Shown: positions 1 through 5,710 of the stretch, in pieces | Layout of the letters: each line of letters opens with the position of its first letter | Position numbering within the stretch: the first letter of the stretch is position 1 | DNA from: Alphaproteobacteria bacterium | Lineage (GTDB): Bacteria; Pseudomonadota; Alphaproteobacteria; Rickettsiales; Rickettsiaceae | DNA: 6,066 bases | Direction of reading: 5' to 3' | Assembly: GCA_030430995.1 (NCBI GenBank) | Contig: JAUIKA010000067.1 | Location: 1 to 6,066, forward strand | Notes under the pieces: model-generated | Seen by the model: the letters and a program-made list of their open reading frames with translations, nothing else | Told to the model about the DNA's origin: nothing | The model's database searches: none | Program-made: the position numbers and the translations under genes

Positions 1-591
1 GCTAATTATAAAGTGATATGTCATTATAATAATACCGATATAGAAGCAGAACATAGTATAAAAAATGACTTTCACAATCTAACAGAAGACTTTATTCTGC
101 AAGTATTAGGAAAATCTCATGGCAATATAGACCTTGTAATAAATAATGCAGCTATCTTTGTAAAAGATGATATATTCAACATAGAATACTTCTTAGAACA
201 TATCCAAATAAATATGATTGCATCAGTACAAATCGCTCAATATTTATATAAATATAATAAAAAAGAAGGGCATGTAATAAATATATTAGACTCATGTAAA
301 TACGGCTCTAATTATTTTTCATACAATATGAGTAAAAAATTCCTATCTCTAGCAATGCAAGCACAAGCAAAATATTATGCCCCTAAAATAAGAGTAAATG
401 CTCTGCAAATAGGCCCTATAGAGACTGCAGGAGAGGTATGTTTCGAAAAAATTGCGCATAATAACCCAATGCGTAGCAAGCCAGAATTAAAAACCATGCT
501 ATCTGGAATAAAATTTCTGGAAGAAAATAAAAAAATCACAGGGCAAAAAATTTTTATAGATTCCGGACAGCATTTATATACGCAAACTTGA
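1..591 (+). CDS. Short-chain dehydrogenase/reductase, FolM/pteridine-reductase-like (5' end outside window)
   Basis: The frame is open from base 1, so the gene begins upstream and the first strand with its glycine-rich NAD(P)-binding loop is missing. The visible part starts at the second strand (KVICHYNN, typical of this SDR group). It continues through the NNAA motif (about residues 48-51 of the visible part) and the catalytic Tyr-Lys pair in YNMSK. Then come the IRVNAL..GPI segment and a C-terminal end ITGQKIFIDSGQHL. The strand before the catalytic Tyr reads NILDS, with Asp where classical SDRs have the catalytic Ser. Pteridine reductases, and as I recall alphaproteobacterial FolM-like SDRs, also have Asp there. 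A reductase acting on dihydropterin or dihydrofolate is therefore the best guess, but substrate specificity cannot be read from this fragment. The enzyme is soluble and cytoplasmic. The stop codon overlaps the -35 box of the next operon. The SDR family is sure; the FolM-like role is inference. Confidence 0.88.
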   Translation, partial: ANYKVICHYNNTDIEAEHSIKNDFHNLTEDFILQVLGKSHGNIDLVINNAAIFVKDDIFNIEYFLEHIQINMIASVQIAQYLYKYNKKEGHVINILDSCKYGSNYFSYNMSKKFLSLAMQAQAKYYAPKIRVNALQIGPIETAGEVCFEKIAHNNPMRSKPELKTMLSGIKFLEENKKITGQKIFIDSGQHLYTQT

Positions 592-616
592 CATAGAAGT
601 TTTTGTTCTCTAATAT
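588..616 (+). promoter_or_regulatory. Sigma70-type promoter of the pyrH-frr-symporter operon
   Basis: A perfect TTGACA (588-593) is followed by a 17-base spacer and TAATAT (611-616, 4 of 6 consensus positions including the key TA and final T). Transcription would start near 623, leaving a leader of about 22 bases before the pyrH GTG. The -35 box overlaps the SDR stop codon (TGA at 589-591), so the promoter sits at the extreme end of the upstream gene. The match is by eye only. Confidence 0.6.
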
Positions 617-644
617 TGTTTAAACTGAAGCAAAAACATATCTT

Positions 645-1340
645 GTGGGAAAAAGAGTTTTAATTAAAATTTCAGGAGAAGCATTATCAGGTGAATCAAC
701 CAAAATACATGATATAAATATCCTGAATAAAATCTCAAATGAGATCATTACTCTGAGAGAAAACAACATGGAAATATGTATTGTAGTAGGTGGAGGGAAT
801 ATATATAGAGGCGTAGAAGCAAGCAAAATAGGTATTGATAGAGTCTCTGGAGATTATTTAGGAATGCTTAGCACTATTATCAACTCCATAGCATTGCAAG
901 ATGTTTTAGAAAAAAATAATATCCCTACCAGGGTAATGTCTGCGATACCAGTAATAAATATATGTGAGAACTATATAAGAAGAAAAGCTCAGAGACATAT
1001 AGAAAAAGGAAGAGTAGTAATTTTTGCAGCAGGTACAGGTAACCCTTTTGTAACAACAGATACCGCAGCAGTGCTAAGAGCTGCTGAAGTAGGATGTGAT
1101 ATACTGATGAAAGCAACGCAAGTAGACGGAGTTTATACAAAAGACCCTAATATTTTCAAAGATACTAAGAAAATAAGTAATATCAGTTATGACGAAGTGA
1201 TAAATAATAACTTAAAAGTTATGGATATTGCCGCCATATCCCTTGCTAAAGAAAATAAATTGCCAATATTTATATTTTCTATGAAAAATAATTTTCTAGA
1301 AGTTGTACAAAATAAGGTAAATTGTAGTATCATAGAATAA
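645..1340 (+). CDS. pyrH: Uridylate kinase (UMP kinase)
   Basis: Phosphorylates UMP to UDP with ATP in pyrimidine nucleotide synthesis; the bacterial enzyme is a cytoplasmic hexamer of the amino-acid-kinase fold. Family signatures run in order: KISGEAL (residues 8-14, phosphate binding), VVGGGNIYRG (47-56), DYLGML (70-75), then RVMSAIP, the UMP/ATP region FAAGTGNPFVTTDTAA, and KATQVDGVYTKDP. The 231-residue length is normal. The start is GTG at 645. The upstream in-frame stop at 621-623 leaves no ATG, GTG or TTG before it, so this is the only conventional choice, but no convincing Shine-Dalgarno lies at the right distance. In many bacteria pyrH follows rpsB-tsf; here an SDR gene precedes it and the operon has its own promoter. 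The frr gene follows after 20 bases. Confidence 0.97.
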   Translation: MGKRVLIKISGEALSGESTKIHDINILNKISNEIITLRENNMEICIVVGGGNIYRGVEASKIGIDRVSGDYLGMLSTIINSIALQDVLEKNNIPTRVMSAIPVINICENYIRRKAQRHIEKGRVVIFAAGTGNPFVTTDTAAVLRAAEVGCDILMKATQVDGVYTKDPNIFKDTKKISNISYDEVINNNLKVMDIAAISLAKENKLPIFIFSMKNNFLEVVQNKVNCSIIE

Positions 1341-1347
1341 CTAAATT

Positions 1348-1359
1348 AAAGGAGGTGAT
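1348..1359 (+). promoter_or_regulatory. Perfect 12-base Shine-Dalgarno of frr
   Basis: AAAGGAGGTGAT is an uninterrupted complement of the canonical bacterial 16S rRNA 3' end (ATCACCTCCTTT). It lies just upstream of two consecutive ATG codons (1361, 1364). It also contains a GTG (1355-1357) in frame with frr. That GTG lies inside the ribosome-binding site and is rejected as the start. Neighbouring genes have weaker or no such sites. Confidence 0.85.
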
Positions 1360-1360
1360 T

Positions 1361-1912
1361 ATGATGATAGATATCAAAGAAATGGAATTAAAGATAGAAA
1401 AAACAATAGCACTACTTAAAGATAAATTAAAAGGTATAAGAACAGGAAGAGCCTCTGTTGAATTTCTAGCTCCCGTACAGGTAATGTCTTATGGAAGTAA
1501 AACACCAATAGGGCAAGTAGGTACAGTTTCTGTATTAGACCCAAAAACATTATGCGTACAAGTCTGGGATAAATCCCTTGTTAAAGCAACTGAAAAAGCA
1601 ATAGTAGACGCAAATTTAGGCTTGAACCCTGTATCAGATGGGCAAATGATAAGGATGAATGTGCCAGCACTTAGCGCAGAGAGAAGAAAAGAATTGATTA
1701 AAATTGTACATAAATATTCAGAAGATGCAAAAATAGCGATTAGGAGCTTGCGTAAGGCTGCTAATGACACTATAAAAGCACAAGAAAAGTCAGCAGAGAT
1801 CTCAAAAGATGATATGTATAAGAAACAAGAATCTATACAAAAATCTATAGATAAACATATTAAAGATATAGATAGCTATATTCTTTCATATGAAAAGAAA
1901 ATTTTACAATAA
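1361..1912 (+). CDS. frr: Ribosome recycling factor
   Basis: With EF-G it splits post-termination 70S ribosomes so that subunits can be reused. Diagnostic segments are KGIRTGRAS (near residue 25), the beta-domain stretch with YGSKTPIGQV, DPKTLCVQVWDKS, EKAIVDANLGLNP, and the C-terminal helix segment ERRKELIKIVHKYSEDAKIA followed by RSLRKAAND. The two-domain L-shaped plan is complete. A start at ATG 1361 gives 183 residues, against about 185 for the family. ATG 1364 is equally possible and slightly better spaced from the GGAGG core (8 rather than 5 bases). The pyrH-frr order is widespread in bacteria. The TAA stop overlaps the ATG of the downstream transporter, implying cotranscription and probably translational coupling. 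Confidence 0.97.
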   Translation: MMIDIKEMELKIEKTIALLKDKLKGIRTGRASVEFLAPVQVMSYGSKTPIGQVGTVSVLDPKTLCVQVWDKSLVKATEKAIVDANLGLNPVSDGQMIRMNVPALSAERRKELIKIVHKYSEDAKIAIRSLRKAANDTIKAQEKSAEISKDDMYKKQESIQKSIDKHIKDIDSYILSYEKKILQ

Positions 1913-3114
1913 TGCAGCTTTGGCATAAAGTAAGCCTTGGCTTAGTATTAGGAGTAGCATTTGGATATTTTTGCCCTGAATATGCACCTCATATAAAGTT
2001 TATGGGGGATATATTTTTGCGTGGAATAAAAATGGTAATAGGGCCACTCATATTCTGTACTTTAATAGTAGGAATATGTAATATGAGTGACCCTAGCACA
2101 TTGGGAAGGGTAGGAATAAAGGCTACCTTAGCATTCTTGGGCACAACATGTTTTGCAGTAATTTTTGGGCTTTCATTAGCAATTTTATTAAAACCAGGTG
2201 TAGGGGCAGAAATAAGCTTCGGATACCCATATGCAGCAATGGAAGCTGAAAGCTTTAGTATAGTAGAGTTTTTAGTAAAAATAATACCAGATAATGCTGT
2301 AAAGCCTTTTGTAGACGGAGAATTACTACAAATAGTTTTTATGTCTATGTTTACTGCTGTAATATTAGTGCATATGGGCTCTTACGCTGTACCTATAGTA
2401 AATTTCTTCAATCTTACCTCTAAGGTTGTATTTAAAATGATATCTGTAGTAATAGAGCTCTCCCCTTATGCTGCGTTTTCTCTGACAGCTTGGGTAATAT
2501 CACAAAATGGTGTGGATCTATTACTGAGCCTCTCTAAGCTTATTGCTGCAGTTATGATAGCTATGAGTATGCAATATGGCATTTTTGGCATCATGATAAA
2601 AATATTCTGTAAGGTTTCACCAATGCCGTTTTATAGAAAAAGCATTGAATACCAACTGCTAGCATTTTCTACTAGCAGCAGTAAAGCAACCCTGCCAACC
2701 ACTATGAAGGTGTGTAATCAGAATCTAGGTATTTCCAGCCCATCTACATCTTTTATATTGCCATTAGGTGCATCTATAAATATGAATGGACTTGCAATTA
2801 ACCTGAGCCTTACAACTATATTTTTTGCTCAGATGCTTAATGTTTCATTATGCTGGTCTGATTATTTAGTAATTATTCTTACATCTACCTTAGGCTCAAT
2901 TGGTGGAGCTGGAATCCCTGGTGCATCACTTATAATGCTTCCTATGGTTCTGCAGTCTGTAAACCTGCCTATAGAAGGAGTAGCGATTATTGCTGGCATA
3001 GATAGAATATTAGACATGTTTAGATCTACTATAAATATTACAGGGGATGCTGCAATGACAATGATTATAGACCATAGCGAAGGCAGTTTTGATAAGGAAA
3101 CTTACTTTTCTTAA
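1912..3114 (+). CDS. Dicarboxylate/amino acid:cation symporter (DAACS, GltP/GltPh family)
   Basis: Secondary transporter of the inner membrane, usually importing glutamate, aspartate or C4-dicarboxylates with Na+ or H+. The 400-residue length and hydrophobic profile suit the eight-helix, two-hairpin fold. LGRVGIKA near residue 64 aligns with the same region of GltPh. Visible elements: hairpin 1 STSSSKATLP (253-262), TM7 motif NMNGL (290-294), hairpin 2 GSIGGAGIPGA (328-338), and TM8 D364, D368, R371, S372, N375, D379, matching GltPh D390, D394, R397, T398, N401, D405. The TM8 Asp and Arg that bind the substrate amino and side-chain carboxylate groups are kept, favouring an acidic substrate. 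TM7 is unusual: the near-universal NMDGT is NMNGL here. The start is fixed by the TAATG overlap with frr. Family assignment is sure; substrate and coupling ion are unknown. Confidence 0.93.
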   Translation: MQLWHKVSLGLVLGVAFGYFCPEYAPHIKFMGDIFLRGIKMVIGPLIFCTLIVGICNMSDPSTLGRVGIKATLAFLGTTCFAVIFGLSLAILLKPGVGAEISFGYPYAAMEAESFSIVEFLVKIIPDNAVKPFVDGELLQIVFMSMFTAVILVHMGSYAVPIVNFFNLTSKVVFKMISVVIELSPYAAFSLTAWVISQNGVDLLLSLSKLIAAVMIAMSMQYGIFGIMIKIFCKVSPMPFYRKSIEYQLLAFSTSSSKATLPTTMKVCNQNLGISSPSTSFILPLGASINMNGLAINLSLTTIFFAQMLNVSLCWSDYLVIILTSTLGSIGGAGIPGASLIMLPMVLQSVNLPIEGVAIIAGIDRILDMFRSTINITGDAAMTMIIDHSEGSFDKETYFS

Positions 3115-3119
3115 AACTA

Positions 3120-3561
3120 TTAGAAACGAAGCAATGGATTAATATCTCCTTTTTGAGGTGGTATTAATAGGTAATGAATATAGGTATATATATCATTGGT
3201 AGCTGTATTCTTTCCTATTAATATAAAAGATACTATTATAACCCAAACTGCATATAAGAAAACTATCTAAAAACATTTATTCACTATACTTAAAGGCTAA
3301 TGATATTCATTTTTAATTAACTTAAGCGTTTACCATATCTAAAAGCATTTTGAAAGTTTAGTTTTAGCAAAATTGATGCAAAAATAATCTGTCCTATAGC
3401 GAAAACAACTCCTATATTTTTATATCAAATCTCTGAAAATAAGCATCCAAAGCAATCACTTTGCCTCCTTAAACACAGTAAGGGTTTATTAATGAAATTG
3501 CTATATCTCTATATTCACTTGTATTGTAACTCTCCTTTCTTAAACTCAGGCTATAGTTTAA
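3120..3561 (-). pseudogene. Fragments of a decayed integral-membrane protein gene
   Basis: Read on the minus strand, this otherwise gene-free stretch gives consecutive protein-like pieces separated by stops and frameshifts. From 5' to 3': a piece at 3472-3561 containing ESYNTSEYRDIAISLINPY; after an in-frame TAA (3469-3471), VIALDAYFQRFDIK in the same frame (3415-3468); after a one-base shift at the T5 run 3417-3421, GVVFAIGQIIFASILLKL and a basic tail (3320-3412); and finally, in another frame, IVFLYAVWVIIVSFILIG plus about 30 soluble residues ending PLLRF at a TAA (3120-3266). Two segments look like membrane helices. The richness in V, A, G, D, P and R is unlike random A+T-rich translation. 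One added A on the minus strand at the homopolymer would fuse pieces two and three (DIKNIGVV). I do not recognise the family. The 5' edge is uncertain and overlaps the start of the + ORF at 3492. Confidence 0.5.
3138..3168. repeat. Imperfect hairpin after the symporter gene
   Basis: ATTAATATCTCC (3138-3149) pairs with GGTGGTATTAAT (3157-3168) around a 7-base loop, with one G-T wobble and one T-T mismatch. It starts 23 bases after the symporter stop, where an operon terminator or 3'-end stabiliser would be expected. No U-tract follows, so intrinsic termination is doubtful. The same bases also lie inside the minus-strand decayed frame described below. Confidence 0.35.
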
Positions 3562-3806
3562 TCAGTATCAGATCAGTTAAAAAAACATTCACTACATCAG
3601 CATCGCAAGAACAGCAGCAAGCTGAAGCACTAGAAAGAACAGATACTACTTCTGCGCCTGATAGCTGTGATAACGCAGAACATGAAGATGCCACGGTTAC
3701 CACTGCAGCTGTATTATTAGACGTAAATGATAAAGCTACCTCTAATGGAGGCACAGAAGCCGAATTATTAGGAGCAGATGCAGCAGCTGCCCATGGTGGA
3801 GCTTAA
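3492..3806 (+). CDS. Small hypothetical protein with acidic, Ala/Thr-rich tail
   Basis: Not recognised. The 104 residues fall into two parts. Residues 1-33 are hydrophobic and aromatic and end in a basic patch (RSVKK). Residues 34-104 are low-complexity: a Gln run (QEQQQ), many Thr/Ser/Ala, about 14 Asp/Glu against 2 Lys/Arg, and an end ADAAAAHGGA. The tail should be disordered. ATG 3492 has a plausible AAGGG (3480-3484) seven bases upstream. The first 23 codons lie antisense to the decayed minus-strand frame, so the N-terminus may be fortuitous and only the tail (from about 3585) truly coding. The tail region is visibly richer in G+C than the flanking gaps. It is convergent with the paraslipin gene. 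Possibilities include a secreted or surface-associated disordered protein, or the 3' remnant of a larger gene. The N-terminus is not a convincing signal peptide. Confidence 0.5.
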   Translation: MKLLYLYIHLYCNSPFLNSGYSLISIRSVKKTFTTSASQEQQQAEALERTDTTSAPDSCDNAEHEDATVTTAAVLLDVNDKATSNGGTEAELLGADAAAAHGGA

Positions 3807-3808
3807 GC

Positions 3809-3845
3809 ATTGTTACATATTGGCAAAAACTCTATATATAACAAT
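3809..3845. terminator. Inverted repeat between convergent genes, possible weak bidirectional terminator
   Basis: ATTGTTACATAT (3809-3820) and ATATATAACAAT (3834-3845) form a 12-base stem with one mismatch and a 13-base loop. They lie exactly between the stop of the small + ORF (3806) and the stop of the minus-strand paraslipin gene (3847). The stem is A+T-rich and no clear T-run follows on either strand, so position rather than strength is the main argument. Confidence 0.35.
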
Positions 3846-3846
3846 A

Positions 3847-4770
3847 CTATTTCTTCTTACCCTTCACAGAATCAAATATAGATAAAGCCTGAGTAATCAT
3901 GGAGCCTGCATCAGAAGTAGTAGCAGGAACAATTACAGTAGAAGAATTCTCAGCAATAGCTTTAAAAGCTTCCACATATTGCTCAGCTATGCGAAGTGCC
4001 ACAGCATCACTACCGCCAGATTTTATAATGGCGCCCGCTAATGCCTCTATCCCTGCTGATGTTGCATTAGCAACTGCTACTATTGCCTCAGAATCTCCTT
4101 TTGCTTTATTAATTTTATCTATCATAACCCCTTCTGATTTCAATACAGCTTCCTGTTTATTTGCCTGAGCTATATTAATTAAAGATTGCTGCTTCCCTTC
4201 TGACTCAAGTATATCCGCTCTCTTTTGCCTATCTGCAGCAACCTGCATCTCCATTGCTTTAAGAACATTCAAAGGTGGACGTATATCTTTGATCTCATAT
4301 CTCATGCATTGAATGCCCCAAGTGGATGCTGCTTCATTTATTGTATTCACAATCTGAACATTGAGGCTCTCCCTTTCTTCAAAAGTATTATCAAGATTGA
4401 TTTTCCCTATGGAAGAACGCATAGATGTTTGAGCAAGTTGTGAAACAGCATAGTAAGGGTCTTCAATGCCGTAAGAAGCATCAATAGGGTTTATTACCCT
4501 AACATATAATATTCCATCTAATATTAATGTTACATTGTCTTTTGTGATAGCAGCCTGCTCTGCTACATCTATAGCTCTTTCTTTTAATGTATGTTTATAT
4601 GCTATATTATCTATAAAAGGTACAATAAAATGCATTCCTGGCTCCAAAGATTTCAAATACTTCCCCATTCTCTCTAATATCCACACCTGCTGTTGTGGAA
4701 CAATTTTTATACCCTTAAATAGCAATAACCCAACTGCTATAAAAATTACTATAAATGCAATATTAAACAT
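3847..4770 (-). CDS. qmcA: SPFH/band-7 membrane protein, paraslipin (QmcA / stomatin-like-2 type)
   Basis: Membrane-anchored scaffold of the stomatin-prohibitin-flotillin-HflK/C superfamily, thought to organise membrane microdomains and modulate membrane proteases. Residues 2-18 form one N-terminal helix. The SPFH domain starts at VPQQQVWILERMGKY (24-38) and includes LEPGMHFIVPFID, KDNVTLILDGILYVRV, YGIEDPYYAVSQLAQTSMRS, and FEERESLN with WGIQCMRYEIKDI. A helical Ala/Glu/Lys-rich section (from about 170) begins with MQMQV-type sequence and LESEGKQQS, followed by AEQYVEAFKAIAENSSTVIV. This pattern follows human SLP-2 and bacterial QmcA closely, and 307 residues is normal. Its ATG lies four bases after the nfeD stop, and its AAAAGG ribosome-binding site lies partly in the nfeD 3' end with a 7-base spacing. 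The pair is certainly cotranscribed. Confidence 0.96.
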   Translation of the reverse strand: MFNIAFIVIFIAVGLLLFKGIKIVPQQQVWILERMGKYLKSLEPGMHFIVPFIDNIAYKHTLKERAIDVAEQAAITKDNVTLILDGILYVRVINPIDASYGIEDPYYAVSQLAQTSMRSSIGKINLDNTFEERESLNVQIVNTINEAASTWGIQCMRYEIKDIRPPLNVLKAMEMQVAADRQKRADILESEGKQQSLINIAQANKQEAVLKSEGVMIDKINKAKGDSEAIVAVANATSAGIEALAGAIIKSGGSDAVALRIAEQYVEAFKAIAENSSTVIVPATTSDAGSMITQALSIFDSVKGKKK

Positions 4771-4774
4771 ATTA

Positions 4775-5230
4775 TTACCTTTTTATTATAAATATATTAC
4801 CTTCAATTGCTATAATGGTAGCAGAGGAGCCAACTGTTATATGCTGATTATTTGTTTTTGCTCTACATGTAGCACCAGACCATTTTACCTCCCCTATAGT
4901 TCCTTCTGTTATATCAGAATTCACAACTATGCAAGAACTACCGATTATATTACTGTACCCAGATTTTCTTGAAATTAACAGTTTTTTTAGCGGCTTATAG
5001 CCTAAAATATTATAAATTGTAGTGAGCATCAAAAATATTAATATTTGCTTAGCAGGGCTTTGCTGAATGCAATCTAAACATGATATAAAAATACATGTTG
5101 TAATACCTGCTAATGAAGCAAACATAAGATATATACTTGCACTGCTAATCTCTATTGCCAATAATAAAATACTAAAAGAGCCCCAAAAATAAACAGAATA
5201 TATACAAATAAAATCTAAAATTTCATTCAT
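4775..5230 (-). CDS. nfeD: NfeD-like membrane protein (short form with C-terminal OB fold)
   Basis: Partner of SPFH proteins in many prokaryotes. The 151 residues show three hydrophobic stretches, roughly 6-28, 31-52 and 60-78. The second follows the segment EISSASIYLMFASLAG, typical of the family. A soluble C-terminal domain (about 90-151) then has the NfeD OB-fold pattern: GSSCIV, GTIGEVKWSGATCRAK, ITVGSSATIIAIEGNIFII. No ClpP-like serine protease domain is present, so this is the short class. It lies upstream of the paraslipin gene with a 4-base gap, which predicts that the two membrane proteins act together. The ATG at 5230 is preceded by no strong Shine-Dalgarno, but it is the natural start for the first helix. 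Confidence 0.92.
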   Translation of the reverse strand: MNEILDFICIYSVYFWGSFSILLLAIEISSASIYLMFASLAGITTCIFISCLDCIQQSPAKQILIFLMLTTIYNILGYKPLKKLLISRKSGYSNIIGSSCIVVNSDITEGTIGEVKWSGATCRAKTNNQHITVGSSATIIAIEGNIFIIKR

Positions 5231-5247
5231 ATTGATCTATAAGGTAA

Positions 5248-5253
5248 ATTATA
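5248..5253 (-). promoter_or_regulatory. Candidate -10 box of the nfeD-paraslipin operon
   Basis: On the minus strand a perfect TATAAT lies 17 bases upstream of the nfeD ATG, giving a very short leader of about 11 bases. No good -35 hexamer is seen at 16-18 bases. With TGGT before the box, it is only near an extended -10. Tentative. Confidence 0.3.
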
Positions 5254-5291
5254 ACCATAAGGATACAAAAAAGCTACATATAAGTCCATAG

Positions 5292-5603
5292 AATTTACTA
5301 ATTTATTTTATCACAATATATAATGCAGCAAAAAAGTTATTATTAATCTATATAATCCCTAGGAAACATCTACCACATATATTATTTGAGGCATATAGAT
5401 TTAATGTTAAAAAAATTAATATATTTATATTAATAATGTTATTTTACATCATAAATATATAAAAGCTTAGATCAGGCTTTAATACTGTAGATTCATATTG
5501 TTTTACTGACCATATTTATCTACCCGATACTATTTTGAATAGATTTTATAAAAATACATTCAAACTCTCTAAAAACCTGCCTACATATAGTTTAATGATA
5601 TAA
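5292..5603 (+). pseudogene. Probable decayed reading frame of unknown identity
   Basis: One + frame is open for 56 codons (5292-5459), hits TAA at 5460-5462, and continues in the same frame for 46 codons to TAA at 5601-5603. The upper half is Lys/Ile/Leu-rich with a hydrophobic stretch. The lower half includes FNTVDSYCFTDHIYLPD and NRFYKNTFKLSKNLPTYS, richer in D, P, T and R than random A+T-rich translation. No plausible start codon with a ribosome-binding site was found. The frame ends at an inverted repeat followed by a T-run. No family is recognised. Competing short minus-strand frames over 5450-5560 make the assignment uncertain, and chance openness in such A+T-rich DNA is a real alternative. 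Confidence 0.3.
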
Positions 5604-5674
5604 CACAATATGCAGATAAATATCTATTACCTCATAAAATTTATTAACCTCACTTGTGTTATATTAATTTTTTT
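5598..5674 (+). terminator. Long inverted repeat followed by T-run
   Basis: ATATAACACAA (5598-5608) and TTGTGTTATAT (5654-5664) are exact inverted copies 45 bases apart. A run of seven T follows at 5668-5674. The 45-base interior holds smaller palindromes, AGATA-AA-TATCT and ATAAAATTTAT, that could shorten the loop by branching. It sits at the end of the decayed + frame and just before the HD-domain gene, so it could be a leftover terminator or a leader/operator element of the downstream gene. Confidence 0.4.
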
Positions 5675-5682
5675 ACTATTAT
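5654..5682 (+). promoter_or_regulatory. Candidate promoter of the HD-domain gene
   Basis: TTGTGT (5654-5659), a 17-base spacer and TATTAT (5677-5682, 5 of 6) form a plausible sigma70-type promoter, with a start near 5689 and a leader of about 22 bases. The spacing and leader length match the pyrH promoter. The -35 hexamer is weak (3 of 6) and lies within the right arm of the inverted repeat. Confidence 0.35.
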
Positions 5683-5710
5683 TATTTTACTATTTAACTA
5701 TATCTATTCC

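Noticed and set aside
1489..1770. Minus-strand ORF inside frr
   Set aside because: Shadow of the frr coding sequence.
3196..3224. Promoter-like TTGGTA, 17 bases, TAATAT
   Set aside because: It lies inside the decayed minus-strand frame, more than 250 bases before the nearest + ORF. Such matches are expected by chance in A+T-rich DNA.
3373..3394. TTGATG with a downstream TATAGC as a promoter for the small acidic ORF
   Set aside because: Both boxes match only 4 of 6 positions and lie within the minus-strand remnant; too weak to list.
3463..3473. AAGGAGG on the minus strand before a GTG, as the start of a small membrane protein
   Set aside because: The spacing of 4 bases is short and the frame stops after 15 codons. 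It fits better as internal sequence of the decayed gene.
3551..3754. Minus-strand ORF opposite the small acidic ORF
   Set aside because: Its product (Cys-run CCCSC, Val/Ser-rich) looks like a reverse shadow of the acidic low-complexity frame, and no ribosome-binding site is seen.
4535..4972. Plus-strand ORF of 145 codons across the nfeD-paraslipin junction
   Set aside because: It is antisense to two well-recognised genes, Cys/Ser/Ile-rich, and resembles no family.
5462..5480. AAAGC...GCTTT hairpin as a terminator
   Set aside because: Only 5 base pairs, with a 9-base loop and no adequate T-run on the + strand.
3115..5710. tRNA, tmRNA, RNase P, SRP RNA or CRISPR array in the gaps
   Set aside because: No T-loop, CCA end, conserved RNA core motifs or regularly spaced repeats were seen in 3115-3491 or 5231-5710.
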